25,927 nt of DNA, from IMG/VR virus record IMGVR_UViG_3300042010_000199, positions 1 through 25,927 of that record. One strand, 5' to 3'. Shown here one piece after another: positions 6,626 through 13,001 of this stretch; positions within the stretch are counted from its first letter, which is position 1, and the number at the start of each line of letters is the position of its first letter. The DNA comes from a virus. The position numbers and the translations under genes are program-made. The notes below the pieces were generated by a model. The model saw only the letters and a program-made list of their open reading frames with translations, did not search any database and was not told where the DNA came from.

Positions 6626-6996
6626 TTGGTTTGCTCCTGGTTCAGTGCTGGGCTGGTGGTGGCAGCCCTTGGGGTTGGCTTACTCTGTTGGCTCGTCCTG
6701 CTGACTCTGCATTCTTCGTCGGCCTGGTAGGCGCGAATATCTATGAGCGATGCGACGTGTCGAATGTGTGCGTACTTGGGCGCTTTCCGACTCGAGTCCA
6801 ATGTGGTGATCGGAAGCTGGATCCGACCGCTGTTGATTTCGATCACAAACTTTTGCTCGTTGAGGTTGCGGAAATACTTTTCGCGTACGGCCTCCAGCGG
6901 AATCAGCACATCACCGAAGGTGCGGTACAGCAGCTCGATGGTCGTGGATTCAGGAGCGGGGCGTAGCCGCAGTGGGGCTTGGGCTGCATTACTCAT
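6622..6996 (-). CDS. second PrtN-family (pyocin activator-like) protein
   Basis: This 124-residue protein has the PrtN pattern: LLYRTFGDVLIPLEAVREKY, then FRNLNEQKFVIEINSGRI, LPITTLDSSRKAPKYAHI and ASLIDIRAYQ, followed by a disordered Ser/Thr/Gln tail. It is clearly diverged from the 95-residue PrtN-like protein at the end of the same operon, so the operon encodes two different members. A DNA-binding regulatory role is likely; the target is unknown. Its stop overlaps the next start by ATGA, and it begins four bases after the upstream stop. Confidence 0.72.
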   Translation of the reverse strand: MSNAAQAPLRLRPAPESTTIELLYRTFGDVLIPLEAVREKYFRNLNEQKFVIEINSGRIQLPITTLDSSRKAPKYAHIRHVASLIDIRAYQADEECRVSRTSQQSKPTPRAATTSPALNQEQTK

Positions 6997-7000
6997 GGCT

Positions 7001-7168
7001 TTATGTGGCCTCCTTGCGTTTGCTTCTTGCTGGATGGTTCCAGGCGTTCAGGCAATGGCGTTTGGTCAACTCCCGCAGATGCTCGGGCACCTCAAGGAGC
7101 GCGGCATTGCGCTCCTCTCGTGTCCGCATTGCGATGATCTGTCGGGCGTATTCCCTAGGCCACGTCAC
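7001..7168 (-). CDS. small conserved-type phage protein (55 aa, GTG start)
   Basis: The likely start is GTG at 7168, giving VTWPREYARQIIAMRTREER and then a helical stretch AALLEVPEHLRELTKRH. Pseudomonas phages commonly carry a short protein of this style opening with (M/V)TWP and containing VPEHLRELVK; that recollection is from general familiarity, not a search. The frame stays open up to 7282, but that part overlaps the KilAC gene and reads like a shadow. Translation would be coupled to KilAC, whose stop lies 14 nt inside this gene. Function unknown. Confidence 0.6.
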   Translation of the reverse strand: MTWPREYARQIIAMRTREERNAALLEVPEHLRELTKRHCLNAWNHPARSKRKEAT

Positions 7169-7436
7169 GGCGGTCTGCCGGAATTTCAGGTAGGTCGATG
7201 CCGAGTTTTTCAGCCAGCCAACGAATGCCGGCTTGCTTGACCCGCGTCGACTGGCTGTATTGCAAGCCGTACTTTTCGTCATACCAGGTGCCGTCCTTGA
7301 CCCGCAGATACTCCTTGTCCCGTTTTGGGTAAGCTGGCAGGTTGCCCTTAAGCAGGTCTTTTTCCCGCATGAGTGCAGTCAGTTTTGGACGTGTGAGGCC
7401 TAGTTGCGAGGCTGCTTGGGCGAGGGTGCGTTCCAT
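7155..7436 (-). CDS. KilAC-domain protein (short antirepressor-like)
   Basis: The ~93-residue product is essentially one KilAC domain: a helix-turn-helix-like start (TLAQAASQLGLTRPKLTALM), then KDLLKGNLPAYPKRDKEYL, an aromatic strand KDGTWYDEKYGL and a C-terminal helix VKQAGIRWLAEKLGI. KilAC is the C-terminal domain of phage antirepressors of the P1/P22 Ant type; the usual BRO/AntA N-terminal part is absent. I choose ATG at 7436 because GAGG lies eight bases upstream; the in-frame ATG at 7457 would add seven residues. With a repressor that may cleave poorly, an antirepressor-type protein in the early leftward operon is a plausible induction factor. Confidence 0.8.
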   Translation of the reverse strand: MERTLAQAASQLGLTRPKLTALMREKDLLKGNLPAYPKRDKEYLRVKDGTWYDEKYGLQYSQSTRVKQAGIRWLAEKLGIDLPEIPADRRDVA

Positions 7437-7446
7437 GTCGTCCACC

Positions 7447-8037
7447 TCATGCCGCATGTGCGGCAGGTGTTGCTGCGGCCGCGAGATGGTTGATGGACTC
7501 GATAACCATCAGGTAAATCTCTGCATCGGTGTCGCTCACGGTGAAGCATCGGGTGTTGGGGCTTTTGTTCCCGATGCTCAGGATGATGGTCGCCCCTCGG
7601 CGCGTGTGTGTGCGGTGAATGGCAACGTGCAGGGGGAGATCAAACCCCATGTCGAGGCTTAGCACGCCGCCGGTGCGCACTAGCTCAAGCACGCGCTGCT
7701 TGTCTTGGGGTTCAAAGCGGCCGTATACGCGGCTGGCATGCGGGAGATGAACCGGATCGCTGCTATTGCTCGGATCGAACGGTCCGTTAGCGATCTCTTC
7801 AATGAAGTCGGCCAACTTAAGGTGAGTTTTCTTGTCGCTTGGAAGGGTCAGCGTGTGACGCTCAGTCCCCAGCTCGACACTGAATGCGGTCTCAGTTGCG
7901 CCCCGTTCTACTTTGAGGCGGAACGCAAGGCACTCGCGCGTGGGAGCGGTTCGTAGGACATGATTGAAGGTTTCGGTCAGGTTGACCTGAGCTTTGAGCA
8001 ACTGCAGGGTGCGGTTGTCGATTCGGTATTTGCTCAT
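7447..8037 (-). CDS. hypothetical early phage protein
   Basis: This 196-residue protein starts MSKYRIDNRTLQLLKAQVNL and has alternating beta-like and polar stretches, with no membrane segment or recognised catalytic motif. GGAGG lies about nine bases upstream of the ATG, and the start overlaps the preceding 58-codon gene by ATGA, supporting real expression. The end (AAAATPAAHAA) is low complexity. Its position as the second gene after the leftward early promoter suggests an early lytic or host-modifying role. Function unknown. Confidence 0.68.
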   Translation of the reverse strand: MSKYRIDNRTLQLLKAQVNLTETFNHVLRTAPTRECLAFRLKVERGATETAFSVELGTERHTLTLPSDKKTHLKLADFIEEIANGPFDPSNSSDPVHLPHASRVYGRFEPQDKQRVLELVRTGGVLSLDMGFDLPLHVAIHRTHTRRGATIILSIGNKSPNTRCFTVSDTDAEIYLMVIESINHLAAAATPAAHAA

Positions 8038-8210
8038 GCCGCGTGCCCTCCGCCATTTGGATCAAATGGAGAGGCTTGGGGCTTGGCAATAAGCTTCGGT
8101 TTGTTGTTGTGAATGATGACCAAGCAGCCGGTGATGGACTGCAGCTGCTCGATCATCTTTTTATTACTGACGCACGCCGGGTGGACGTGGAGGGTTGCAC
8201 TGGTTTGCAT
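8034..8210 (-). CDS. small phage protein, first gene of the leftward operon (58 aa)
   Basis: An ATG at 8210 with GAGG eight bases upstream opens 58 codons (MQTSATLHVHPACVSNKKMI, then EQLQSITGCLVIIHNNKPKL) ending in TGA that overlaps the next ATG by four bases. It sits directly downstream of the predicted leftward promoter, so it is the first gene transcribed on induction. The beta-alpha-beta style and basic centre could bind nucleic acid, but no family is recognised. It is shorter than common ORF cut-offs and easily missed. Confidence 0.65.
   Translation of the reverse strand: MQTSATLHVHPACVSNKKMIEQLQSITGCLVIIHNNKPKLIAKPQASPFDPNGGGHAA
8053..8069. repeat. 17-bp inverted repeat near the second gene's ribosome-binding site
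   Basis: CCATTTGGATCAAATGG has perfect 7-bp arms around GAT. On the leftward mRNA it forms a hairpin two bases before the GGAGG serving the 196-residue gene, so it could modulate translation of that gene. Confidence 0.4.
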
Positions 8211-8246
8211 AGGTGATGCCTCGCTCTGTGGTGTGAGAGTGAGGCA

Positions 8247-8275
8247 AATATCACGCAGTGTGTTTTTTAAGTCAA
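8247..8275 (-). promoter_or_regulatory. leftward early promoter (PL-like)
   Basis: On the minus strand TTGACT (8275-8270) and GATATT (8252-8247) are separated by exactly 17 bases, a near-consensus sigma-70 promoter. It reads into the 58-codon gene starting at 8210. An operator-like site fills the spacer, so repressor binding would block it. Confidence 0.72.
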
Positions 8276-8288
8276 CACGGTGTGTGAT
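8250..8288. promoter_or_regulatory. left operator pair (two repressor-site candidates)
   Basis: ATCACGCAGTGTGTT (8250-8264) and, in opposite orientation, ATCACACACCGTGTT (8288-8274) each match 12 of 15 bases of the site ATCACGAATCGTGTT found at the rightward promoter. They start 24 bp apart. The first overlaps the -10 and spacer of the leftward promoter and the second covers its -35 upstream edge. Confidence 0.65.
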
Positions 8289-8294
8289 TATTTT

Positions 8295-9026
8295 TCACGG
8301 CGCGTGCAAAAACCGAGATGACTTTAGGATGCCGCCGACCAAGTGGATCTCAATTACGTCGGCCGCGGCGATATGAATTGGTGGGTGTTCGGCATTCACG
8401 CTATCCAAGCGGTACATCCCATCTCTCAGGTAAATGAACTCCTTGATCATCGTTCGGCCTTCTGTGGTTCTTACCACGACCTCATCGCCGCTGAAGTAGT
8501 TCTTGTTGGGTTCGATCAGCACGTACTCACCATTTTTGATCCTGGGAAGCATGCTGTCGCCGGTAACCTTCAATCCGTAGGCATCTGGGTCATCGCTGTG
8601 GATACTTAAGTAACCATCGCCGTGGCCTGGAGGAAAATCAAGCGCTTCAAAATATCCTTCATTGCCCAGTTGTGCGGTTCCAACCACCGGAACACTCCCT
8701 GTTTTCGCTTGTCCTGCTGATGTCAATCCTTCGCTCTGGCTGCTCTTGAGTCGAGGAGGATATCTGATGTCGTAAATGTTGCCGTGCGCATCACCAGATA
8801 GGTGAGGTAACGGCCCCTCGACATCTTTGACCAACTGTGTGAGCGACGTTTTTAGGGCAGCAGCAATTTTCCCTAGATCCTGAAGGTTGGGCTGGCGTTG
8901 GTCCTTCTCATAGTTACCTATGCGAGATTGTGATTCCCAGCCACAGGCAAGGGCCAGATCTTTCTGGCTCATACCCTTGGCTTTTCTGAGTGATTTGATG
9001 CGTGAGCCGAGTGTGTTCATTTGCAT
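8295..9026 (-). CDS. CI/PrtR-type repressor, XRE helix-turn-helix plus S24 peptidase domain
   Basis: The 243-residue protein has an XRE helix-turn-helix (residues 6-65; KGMSQKDLALACGWESQSRI) and an S24/LexA-type C-terminal domain. The Ser-Lys dyad is Ser158 (GDSMLP) and Lys195 (MIKEF). The hinge residue pair 37 positions before the serine, where lambda CI and LexA have Ala-Gly, is Leu120-Gly121 within VVGTAQLG, so self-cleavage may be altered. It should keep the prophage silent by binding the sites on both sides of its gene. The start is ATG at 9026 (or 9020), with no good Shine-Dalgarno. The nearest operator begins six bases upstream, which suggests autoregulation and a short or leaderless mRNA. 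Confidence 0.92.
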   Translation of the reverse strand: MQMNTLGSRIKSLRKAKGMSQKDLALACGWESQSRIGNYEKDQRQPNLQDLGKIAAALKTSLTQLVKDVEGPLPHLSGDAHGNIYDIRYPPRLKSSQSEGLTSAGQAKTGSVPVVGTAQLGNEGYFEALDFPPGHGDGYLSIHSDDPDAYGLKVTGDSMLPRIKNGEYVLIEPNKNYFSGDEVVVRTTEGRTMIKEFIYLRDGMYRLDSVNAEHPPIHIAAADVIEIHLVGGILKSSRFLHAP

Positions 9027-9031
9027 TTTTT

Positions 9032-9090
9032 ACCACGCATTGAAATAAATTTATCGCACTTTGCGTGTTGTAAAAATCACGAATCGTGTT
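9032..9090. promoter_or_regulatory. right operator region with three phased repressor sites
   Basis: Three 15-bp sites follow one another: ACCACGCATTGAAAT (9032), CGCACTTTGCGTGTT (9055) and ATCACGAATCGTGTT (9076). Their starts are 23 and 21 bp apart, about two helical turns, much like lambda OR3-OR2-OR1. The site at 9076 is the best dyad (CACGA-A-TCGTG). The outer one abuts the repressor start and is the weakest match. Confidence 0.65.
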
Positions 9091-9096
9091 TATTCT
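9068..9096 (+). promoter_or_regulatory. rightward early promoter (PR-like)
   Basis: TTGTAA (9068-9073) and TATTCT (9091-9096) are separated by 17 bases. The operator 9076-9090 sits inside the spacer. The transcript would begin near 9103 and reach AGGAGG (9110-9115) before the cro-like ATG at 9121. Confidence 0.7.
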
Positions 9097-9120
9097 GCGC
9101 TTCAGTTATAGGAGGTCGTT

Positions 9121-9345
9121 ATGAACAGGATTGCTGACCATCGAGAAAGGGCGGGTATAAAGCAGCGGGATTTGGTTTCGACTCTTGGATGGACGCAGAC
9201 ACGGCTTAGTAATTATGAGTCCGGACGGCGTATAGCTGGACTTGCAGAATCTCGTGCAATTACGGCTGCGTTGAATCAGCTCGGAGTCAAATGCTCGCTT
9301 GATGATGTCTTTCCGCCAGAGATAGATTTCAAAAAAGTAGCTTAG
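9121..9345 (+). CDS. Cro-like helix-turn-helix regulator
   Basis: This 74-residue XRE-type protein begins MNRIADHRERAGIKQRDLVS and continues TLGWTQTRLSNYESGRRIAG, a standard helix-turn-helix with recognition helix around TQTRLSNYE. It is divergent from the repressor gene and follows the PR-like promoter with an ideal AGGAGG. The position and size are those of a Cro protein, which would bind the same operators with a different preference and favour lytic growth. The acidic tail (DDVFPPEIDF) may contribute to dimerisation. Confidence 0.88.
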   Translation: MNRIADHRERAGIKQRDLVSTLGWTQTRLSNYESGRRIAGLAESRAITAALNQLGVKCSLDDVFPPEIDFKKVA

Positions 9346-9577
9346 AAAAAAGGCGACCCAAGGGTCGCCCAGTTCCTCCCGACACGCACCACCACAGCGC
9401 TGTCGGGCCGCGATTGGGATTGGCGGGCAAACCAAATGCAAAACCGCCCATTCCTCTCGCGTTTTCCAGAGCTCGGAAGCTTTGGTGTTGCTGCCTTTTC
9501 CACCACAGAGCTGGCAGCTTTTGCGCCAGGGGTGAACAACGGATTGTTCGCCCCGGCACGGTGCCGGTGTTGGTCAT
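9329..9577 (-). CDS. doubtful 82-codon ORF antisense to the region after cro
   Basis: ATG at 9577 has GAGG six bases upstream and opens 82 codons (MTNTGTVPGRTIRCSPLAQK, with a C-terminal GGTGRPLGRLF). The glycine-rich end loosely recalls the VGRxGQxLGW-like tail of small phage Ash/Icd-type ORFs, which overlap regulatory RNAs in other phages. However, its last codons run through the minus-strand terminator, and parallel frames are equally open. It may reflect conserved RNA structure and not a protein. Confidence 0.2.
   Translation of the reverse strand: MTNTGTVPGRTIRCSPLAQKLPALWWKRQQHQSFRALENARGMGGFAFGLPANPNRGPTALWWCVSGGTGRPLGRLFSKLLF
9346..9369 (-). terminator. intrinsic terminator for leftward (minus-strand) transcription
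   Basis: GGCGACCC (9352-9359) and GGGTCGCC (9362-9369) form a perfect 8-bp stem with an AA loop. Six A residues at 9346-9351 become a U-tract only on the minus strand. It would stop antisense transcripts before they enter cro and the operators. On the plus strand it is just a hairpin after cro. Confidence 0.65.
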
Positions 9578-9672
9578 AGGGACCTCGCCGGCGTTTGGGC
9601 CTATCAAGCCACACGACAAATGTATCACTACTGCCTGTCGTGCGGCACTGGCAACATTCAAGGATTAATGCC
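9370..9672. other. hairpin-rich region without a convincing gene (candidate structured RNA or leader)
   Basis: The ~300 bp between cro and the CII-like gene hold a run of strong stems: CCCGACA/TGTCGGG (9378-9384 with 9401-9407), GCTGCC/GGCAGC (9490-9495 with 9513-9518), an 11-bp stem with a CGGA tetraloop (9529-9539 with 9544-9554), CCGGCAC-G-GTGCCGG (9553-9567) and CACGACA/TGTCGTG (9612-9618 with 9636-9642). The one non-Watson-Crick pair in the 11-bp stem is a G-U on the plus strand but A-C on the minus strand, which favours a plus-strand RNA. Such a leader could control read-through from PR into the CII and replication genes. Confidence 0.5.
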
Positions 9673-10191
9673 ATGAGCCGAATCGCTCTGAGTTCTGTAG
9701 ATCGAGCCCAGCGGGAAGTCCTGCCGCTCGATCTTGCGCTTTATCACGCTGCACGCGACTACCCAGGCGGCGCCGCTGCTATCGCAGCCACCACTGGCCG
9801 CAACGCCACGACGTTGCAGCACAAGCTTTCCCCAACCCATCCAAGCCACACCGTGAACATCCAAGAGTTTGGCGAGATTCTGGAACTGACTAAGGATCGC
9901 CGCATTCTGGATGCGGTGCATGCGCTGGTCGGCGACACGACTTGGCAGGAACTGGCTGAGGCCTACACCAACGACATGCCCGAGACATTGACGACCGGCA
10001 TCGCGGAGTATTTCCGGCAAGTGGCGGATCTGGCCGAGACCTGGGCTAAGAGCATCGGTGACGGCGTCGTCACCGACCAAGAACTGGCGGCGATTCGTCT
10101 GCAGGTATTCCGTGGGATTCAGGGTCTGCTCGGATTGTTCAACCGCGCCACCTACGTCAACCAGACGACGCGAGGTGCTGACCATGGCTGA
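9673..10191 (+). CDS. phage regulatory protein, CII family (CP76-like)
   Basis: The 172-residue protein begins MSRIALSSVDRAQREVLPLD and contains the family core: ALYHAARDYPGGAAAIAATT, TTLQHKLSPTHPSHTVNIQE, GEILELTKDRRILDAVHALV. This is the proteobacterial phage regulatory CII (CP76) family, distinct from lambda CII, with a helix-turn-helix near GAAAIAATTGRNATTLQHKL. The remaining ~90 residues are helical. I chose ATG 9673, which has AAGGA upstream, over the longer frame beginning at 9595 inside the structured region. It is the second rightward gene after Cro and overlaps the next gene by eight bases. It probably influences the lysis/lysogeny choice or replication. Confidence 0.83.
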   Translation: MSRIALSSVDRAQREVLPLDLALYHAARDYPGGAAAIAATTGRNATTLQHKLSPTHPSHTVNIQEFGEILELTKDRRILDAVHALVGDTTWQELAEAYTNDMPETLTTGIAEYFRQVADLAETWAKSIGDGVVTDQELAAIRLQVFRGIQGLLGLFNRATYVNQTTRGADHG

Positions 10192-10414
10192 CATCGCAGA
10201 CTTCGCTAATGATCTGGTTCTAGAGCGTGTCGACCAAGCGCTCGCAGCACGTCGAATCGCCGCCAAACCTGCCTTGGCGGCGCACTCGTTTCAGTTCTGC
10301 GAAGAGTGCGATGAGCCAATTCCGGAAGCGCGCCGTGTGGCGCAGCCTGGCTGCACGCATTGTGTGGATTGTCTTTCCCTCGCGGAATTGAAGGGAGCTC
10401 GTCATGCTCGATGA
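10184..10414 (+). CDS. TraR/DksA-family zinc-finger protein
   Basis: This 76-residue protein has an N-terminal helix (MADIADFANDLVLERVDQAL) and a C4 zinc finger, CEECDEPIPEARRVAQPGCT continuing to HCVDC, i.e. Cys-x2-Cys-x17-Cys-x2-Cys. Short TraR-type proteins bind in the secondary channel of RNA polymerase and mimic DksA with ppGpp, tuning host promoters during phage or plasmid growth. The start is ATG 10184, with GAGG-like AGGTG upstream; it overlaps the CII-like stop by eight bases and runs 11 bases into the replication gene, so the three are co-translated. The tip residues equivalent to the DksA DxxDxA motif would be in the first helix (ADIADFA), which fits the family. Confidence 0.85.
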   Translation: MADIADFANDLVLERVDQALAARRIAAKPALAAHSFQFCEECDEPIPEARRVAQPGCTHCVDCLSLAELKGARHAR

Positions 10415-12623
10415 AGTATTGGCGCAGTTCGCGGACTACGGCCTTTTACCAGCGCAGCCGCTGGTGTTCGGTAAGCTCACTCGGTGCAAGACAGCGCAGG
10501 ATAAGGGCACCGAGAAAAACGGCTGGTATGTCGCCCATGAACATCGCACCGAGAAAGGCGAGACGCTTATTTTCGGCTCATTCGGCGATTGGCGTTCGGG
10601 CGAAACGCAGAAGATCAAGGTTAAGGCCGGTCGGATGTCTCCCGAAGAACGCGAGGTTATGCGCGCCCGTCAGGAGGAGGGCAAACGTCGTGCTGCTGAG
10701 GTGGCAGCCAATGCGGCGCGCCGTGCGGCGAAGCGTGCGGACGGCTTATTCCAGCGCATGCCGGAGAAGGGTCGCAGCGAGTATCTGGACCGCAAGCAGA
10801 TTGTCGGTTTCCGGGTTCGCTACGCGCCGCGCTCAGGTGCAGTCTTGGTTCCCATGAGCAATGCGCGGGACGAAATCGTCGGGCTTCAGGTGATTTACCC
10901 GAGCAAACAGGAAGACACCGGTCGGGACAAGTCTTACTGGCCCTACGGGATGTCGAAAGAGGGTGCTTTCCACCTTATCGGGCCAGATGCTGAGCCAGGT
11001 GATCCAGTGCTGGTATGTGAGGGCTACGCCACCGGCGCCAGCCTGCACATGGCGACTTCGCTGACCGTGGCAGTGGCATTCGACGCGGGTAACCTGCTGG
11101 CCGTGTGTAAGGCTATGCGCGAGCGGTTTGCCGGTTGCCCTCTGATCATTTGCAGGGACGATGACTGGAAGACCACGAAGCCAAACGGCGACGCCTGGAA
11201 CCCAGGTGAAGAGAAGGCCAATAACGCGGCACTGATCGTCGGTGGTCAAGTGGTTGCGCCGATCTTCTCCAGTGAGCGGGAAGTGAAGTGGACCGACTTC
11301 AACGATCTGCATGTCGCCGAGGGTTTGGAGGCGGTGCGCCGTCAGGTATTGGCCGTGGTCAAGCCACCGGCTGCAGGTGGTTGGAAAGATCTACTAGCTC
11401 GCAGCGATAGCGGCGCTCTGATCGCACACATGCAGAACGTTGAATTGATACTGGCCAATGATCCACGTTGGGCTGGGGTCATCAGCTACAGCGCCTTCAG
11501 TTCGAAGCTCGTCAAGCTACGTGCGGCGCCTTATGGCGGCGGCACGGGAGACTGGGCGGACATCGATGACGTGCGGGTGATGAAGTGGCTCGCGCAGCAA
11601 TACAACCTTCGGGTCAAGGCGTCGCATGTGATCGAGGCCGTCAGTGTGGTCGCACATGATCATGCGTTTCATCCGGTGCGGCAGTACCTGCGCAAGCTCG
11701 AATGGGATCGCGTGCCTCGTCTGGAAAGCTGGCTCACCGATGTCATGGGTGTGAAGGCCACCGACTACTCGTCCAAGGTTGGCAAGCGCTGGATGTTGTC
11801 GGCCGTGGCGCGAGTGATGAAGCCTGGCTGCAAGGCTGACTCGGTGATGATCCTTGAGGGTGCGCAGGGCGCCGGTAAGTCGACGGCGATGAGCATTCTC
11901 GGCGGCGAGTGGTTCATGGATACGCCGTTCGCGCTGGGCGACAAGGACGGCTTTCAGGCGATCAGGGGCAAGTGGATTGTCGAGCTGGGCGAGCTGGACA
12001 GCTTCAACAAGGCCGAGAGTACCAAGGCCAAGCAGTTTTTCTCGGCGTCCACGGACACTTATCGGGAGAGCTACGGCCGTCGCACCATGGACGTGCCGCG
12101 TCAGTGCGTGTTCGTGGGTACGACGAACCAAGACGAATACCTCAAGGACGCGACCGGTAACCGCCGTTATTGGCCGGTGGCATGTACCAAAGTGGATCTG
12201 GAGTTGTTGCGCTCGATCCGCGACCAGCTTTGGGCCGAGGCGGTTTTCTGCTACGACGCGGGCGACCTCTGGTGGGTAACGCTGGATGAGGCGGCATTGT
12301 TCGCGGAGGAGCAGGACGAGCGCTTCGTAGTGGACGAATGGGAAACACCAATCTTGACCTGGTTGGAAGAGTCGCAGATTGGTGAGACCACGACCGGCAG
12401 CGAGGTGCTGACTCAGGCTCTCAAGCTCGACCCGGGACATTGGGGTAAGCCGGAGCAAATGCGTGTCGGTGCAATCCTACATCGGTTGGGCTGGAGACGT
12501 TTCCGGCTCGGTGCAATGACCAAGAGTCGGCAGCGGTTGTGGGGCTACAAAAAGCCAGCGGACTGGGGGAAGGCGCCTGCCTTTGAATTAGAAGCTTCAG
12601 AGGAGCCTTGTTTCGGTGATTAA
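10404..12623 (+). CDS. toprim primase / VapE-type helicase replication protein
   Basis: This 739-residue protein joins two modules. The N-terminal half has a charged linker (about 75-115) and a toprim-like primase region, with LVCEGYATGASLHMATS (about 202-220), a following AFDAGNL, and ICRDDD, typical of TraC/P4-alpha-like primases. The C-terminal half is a VapE/virulence-associated helicase: Walker A LEGAQGAGKST (about 484-494), Walker B-like KWIVELGELD (about 523-532), GTTNQDEYLKD and TGNRRYWPV (about 582-590). It should prime and unwind phage DNA at the origin. It is the last large early gene, coupled to the TraR-like gene, and lies directly before the repeat array proposed as the origin. 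Confidence 0.9.
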   Translation: MLDEVLAQFADYGLLPAQPLVFGKLTRCKTAQDKGTEKNGWYVAHEHRTEKGETLIFGSFGDWRSGETQKIKVKAGRMSPEEREVMRARQEEGKRRAAEVAANAARRAAKRADGLFQRMPEKGRSEYLDRKQIVGFRVRYAPRSGAVLVPMSNARDEIVGLQVIYPSKQEDTGRDKSYWPYGMSKEGAFHLIGPDAEPGDPVLVCEGYATGASLHMATSLTVAVAFDAGNLLAVCKAMRERFAGCPLIICRDDDWKTTKPNGDAWNPGEEKANNAALIVGGQVVAPIFSSEREVKWTDFNDLHVAEGLEAVRRQVLAVVKPPAAGGWKDLLARSDSGALIAHMQNVELILANDPRWAGVISYSAFSSKLVKLRAAPYGGGTGDWADIDDVRVMKWLAQQYNLRVKASHVIEAVSVVAHDHAFHPVRQYLRKLEWDRVPRLESWLTDVMGVKATDYSSKVGKRWMLSAVARVMKPGCKADSVMILEGAQGAGKSTAMSILGGEWFMDTPFALGDKDGFQAIRGKWIVELGELDSFNKAESTKAKQFFSASTDTYRESYGRRTMDVPRQCVFVGTTNQDEYLKDATGNRRYWPVACTKVDLELLRSIRDQLWAEAVFCYDAGDLWWVTLDEAALFAEEQDERFVVDEWETPILTWLEESQIGETTTGSEVLTQALKLDPGHWGKPEQMRVGAILHRLGWRRFRLGAMTKSRQRLWGYKKPADWGKAPAFELEASEEPCFGD

Positions 12624-12975
12624 GGAGATCGATTCGCTGCTTCGGTTGTGGGCGCAGGAGCTGCATTCCGAACATTCGAAAGGGGGGCTTGCTGGGGGGA
12701 ACATGGTTGCCATGATGATGGAGAGCAATGGGCAACTGATTCGTGGACGGCGGGCCTTTCGTGCGCCGCTGGAGAGTTCTCTCGACATCGAGCTGATCGT
12801 TAACAAGCATCTTCCGCCTGAGCTGGTGACGGTTGTTCGGGAGCATTACTGCACGCTCGATGTTGATATGCGCTTGCGGTACGCGCACTGCGGTTGTGGC
12901 CGTGACACGTACTACCAGCGCCTGCATGAGGCACACCTGCAGATCTTCGGAGTGATGATGGGGATGGCTGCGTGA
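12616..12975 (+). CDS. putative phage late transcription regulator (antiterminator/sigma-like)
   Basis: A GTG at 12616 overlaps the replication gene stop and opens 119 codons. The C-terminal part, ELVTVVREHYCTLDVDMRLR followed by YAHCGCGRDTYYQRLHEAHL, resembles the sigma-70-region-4-like helix-turn-helix of phage Q-type/ArpU/RinA regulators, where the spacing of Y-x-x-R-L-x-x-A-H is characteristic. The N-terminal half (GGLAGGNMVAMMMESNGQLI) is unrecognised. Its place between replication and the holin/packaging genes is where late-gene activators normally sit, so it probably turns on transcription of the rightward late genes. The family assignment is moderate. Confidence 0.58.
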   Translation: MIKEIDSLLRLWAQELHSEHSKGGLAGGNMVAMMMESNGQLIRGRRAFRAPLESSLDIELIVNKHLPPELVTVVREHYCTLDVDMRLRYAHCGCGRDTYYQRLHEAHLQIFGVMMGMAA

Positions 12976-13001
12976 CCCCAGGCTTTCGTCCGGCTGTTGC
13001 T

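Noticed and set aside
9414-9668. 84-codon plus-strand frame after cro
   Set aside because: No ribosome-binding site, and it lies across the hairpin-rich region; reads as non-coding.
11517-12458. 313-codon open frame on the minus strand
   Set aside because: Antisense to the helicase half of the replication protein, with no ribosome-binding site or domain.
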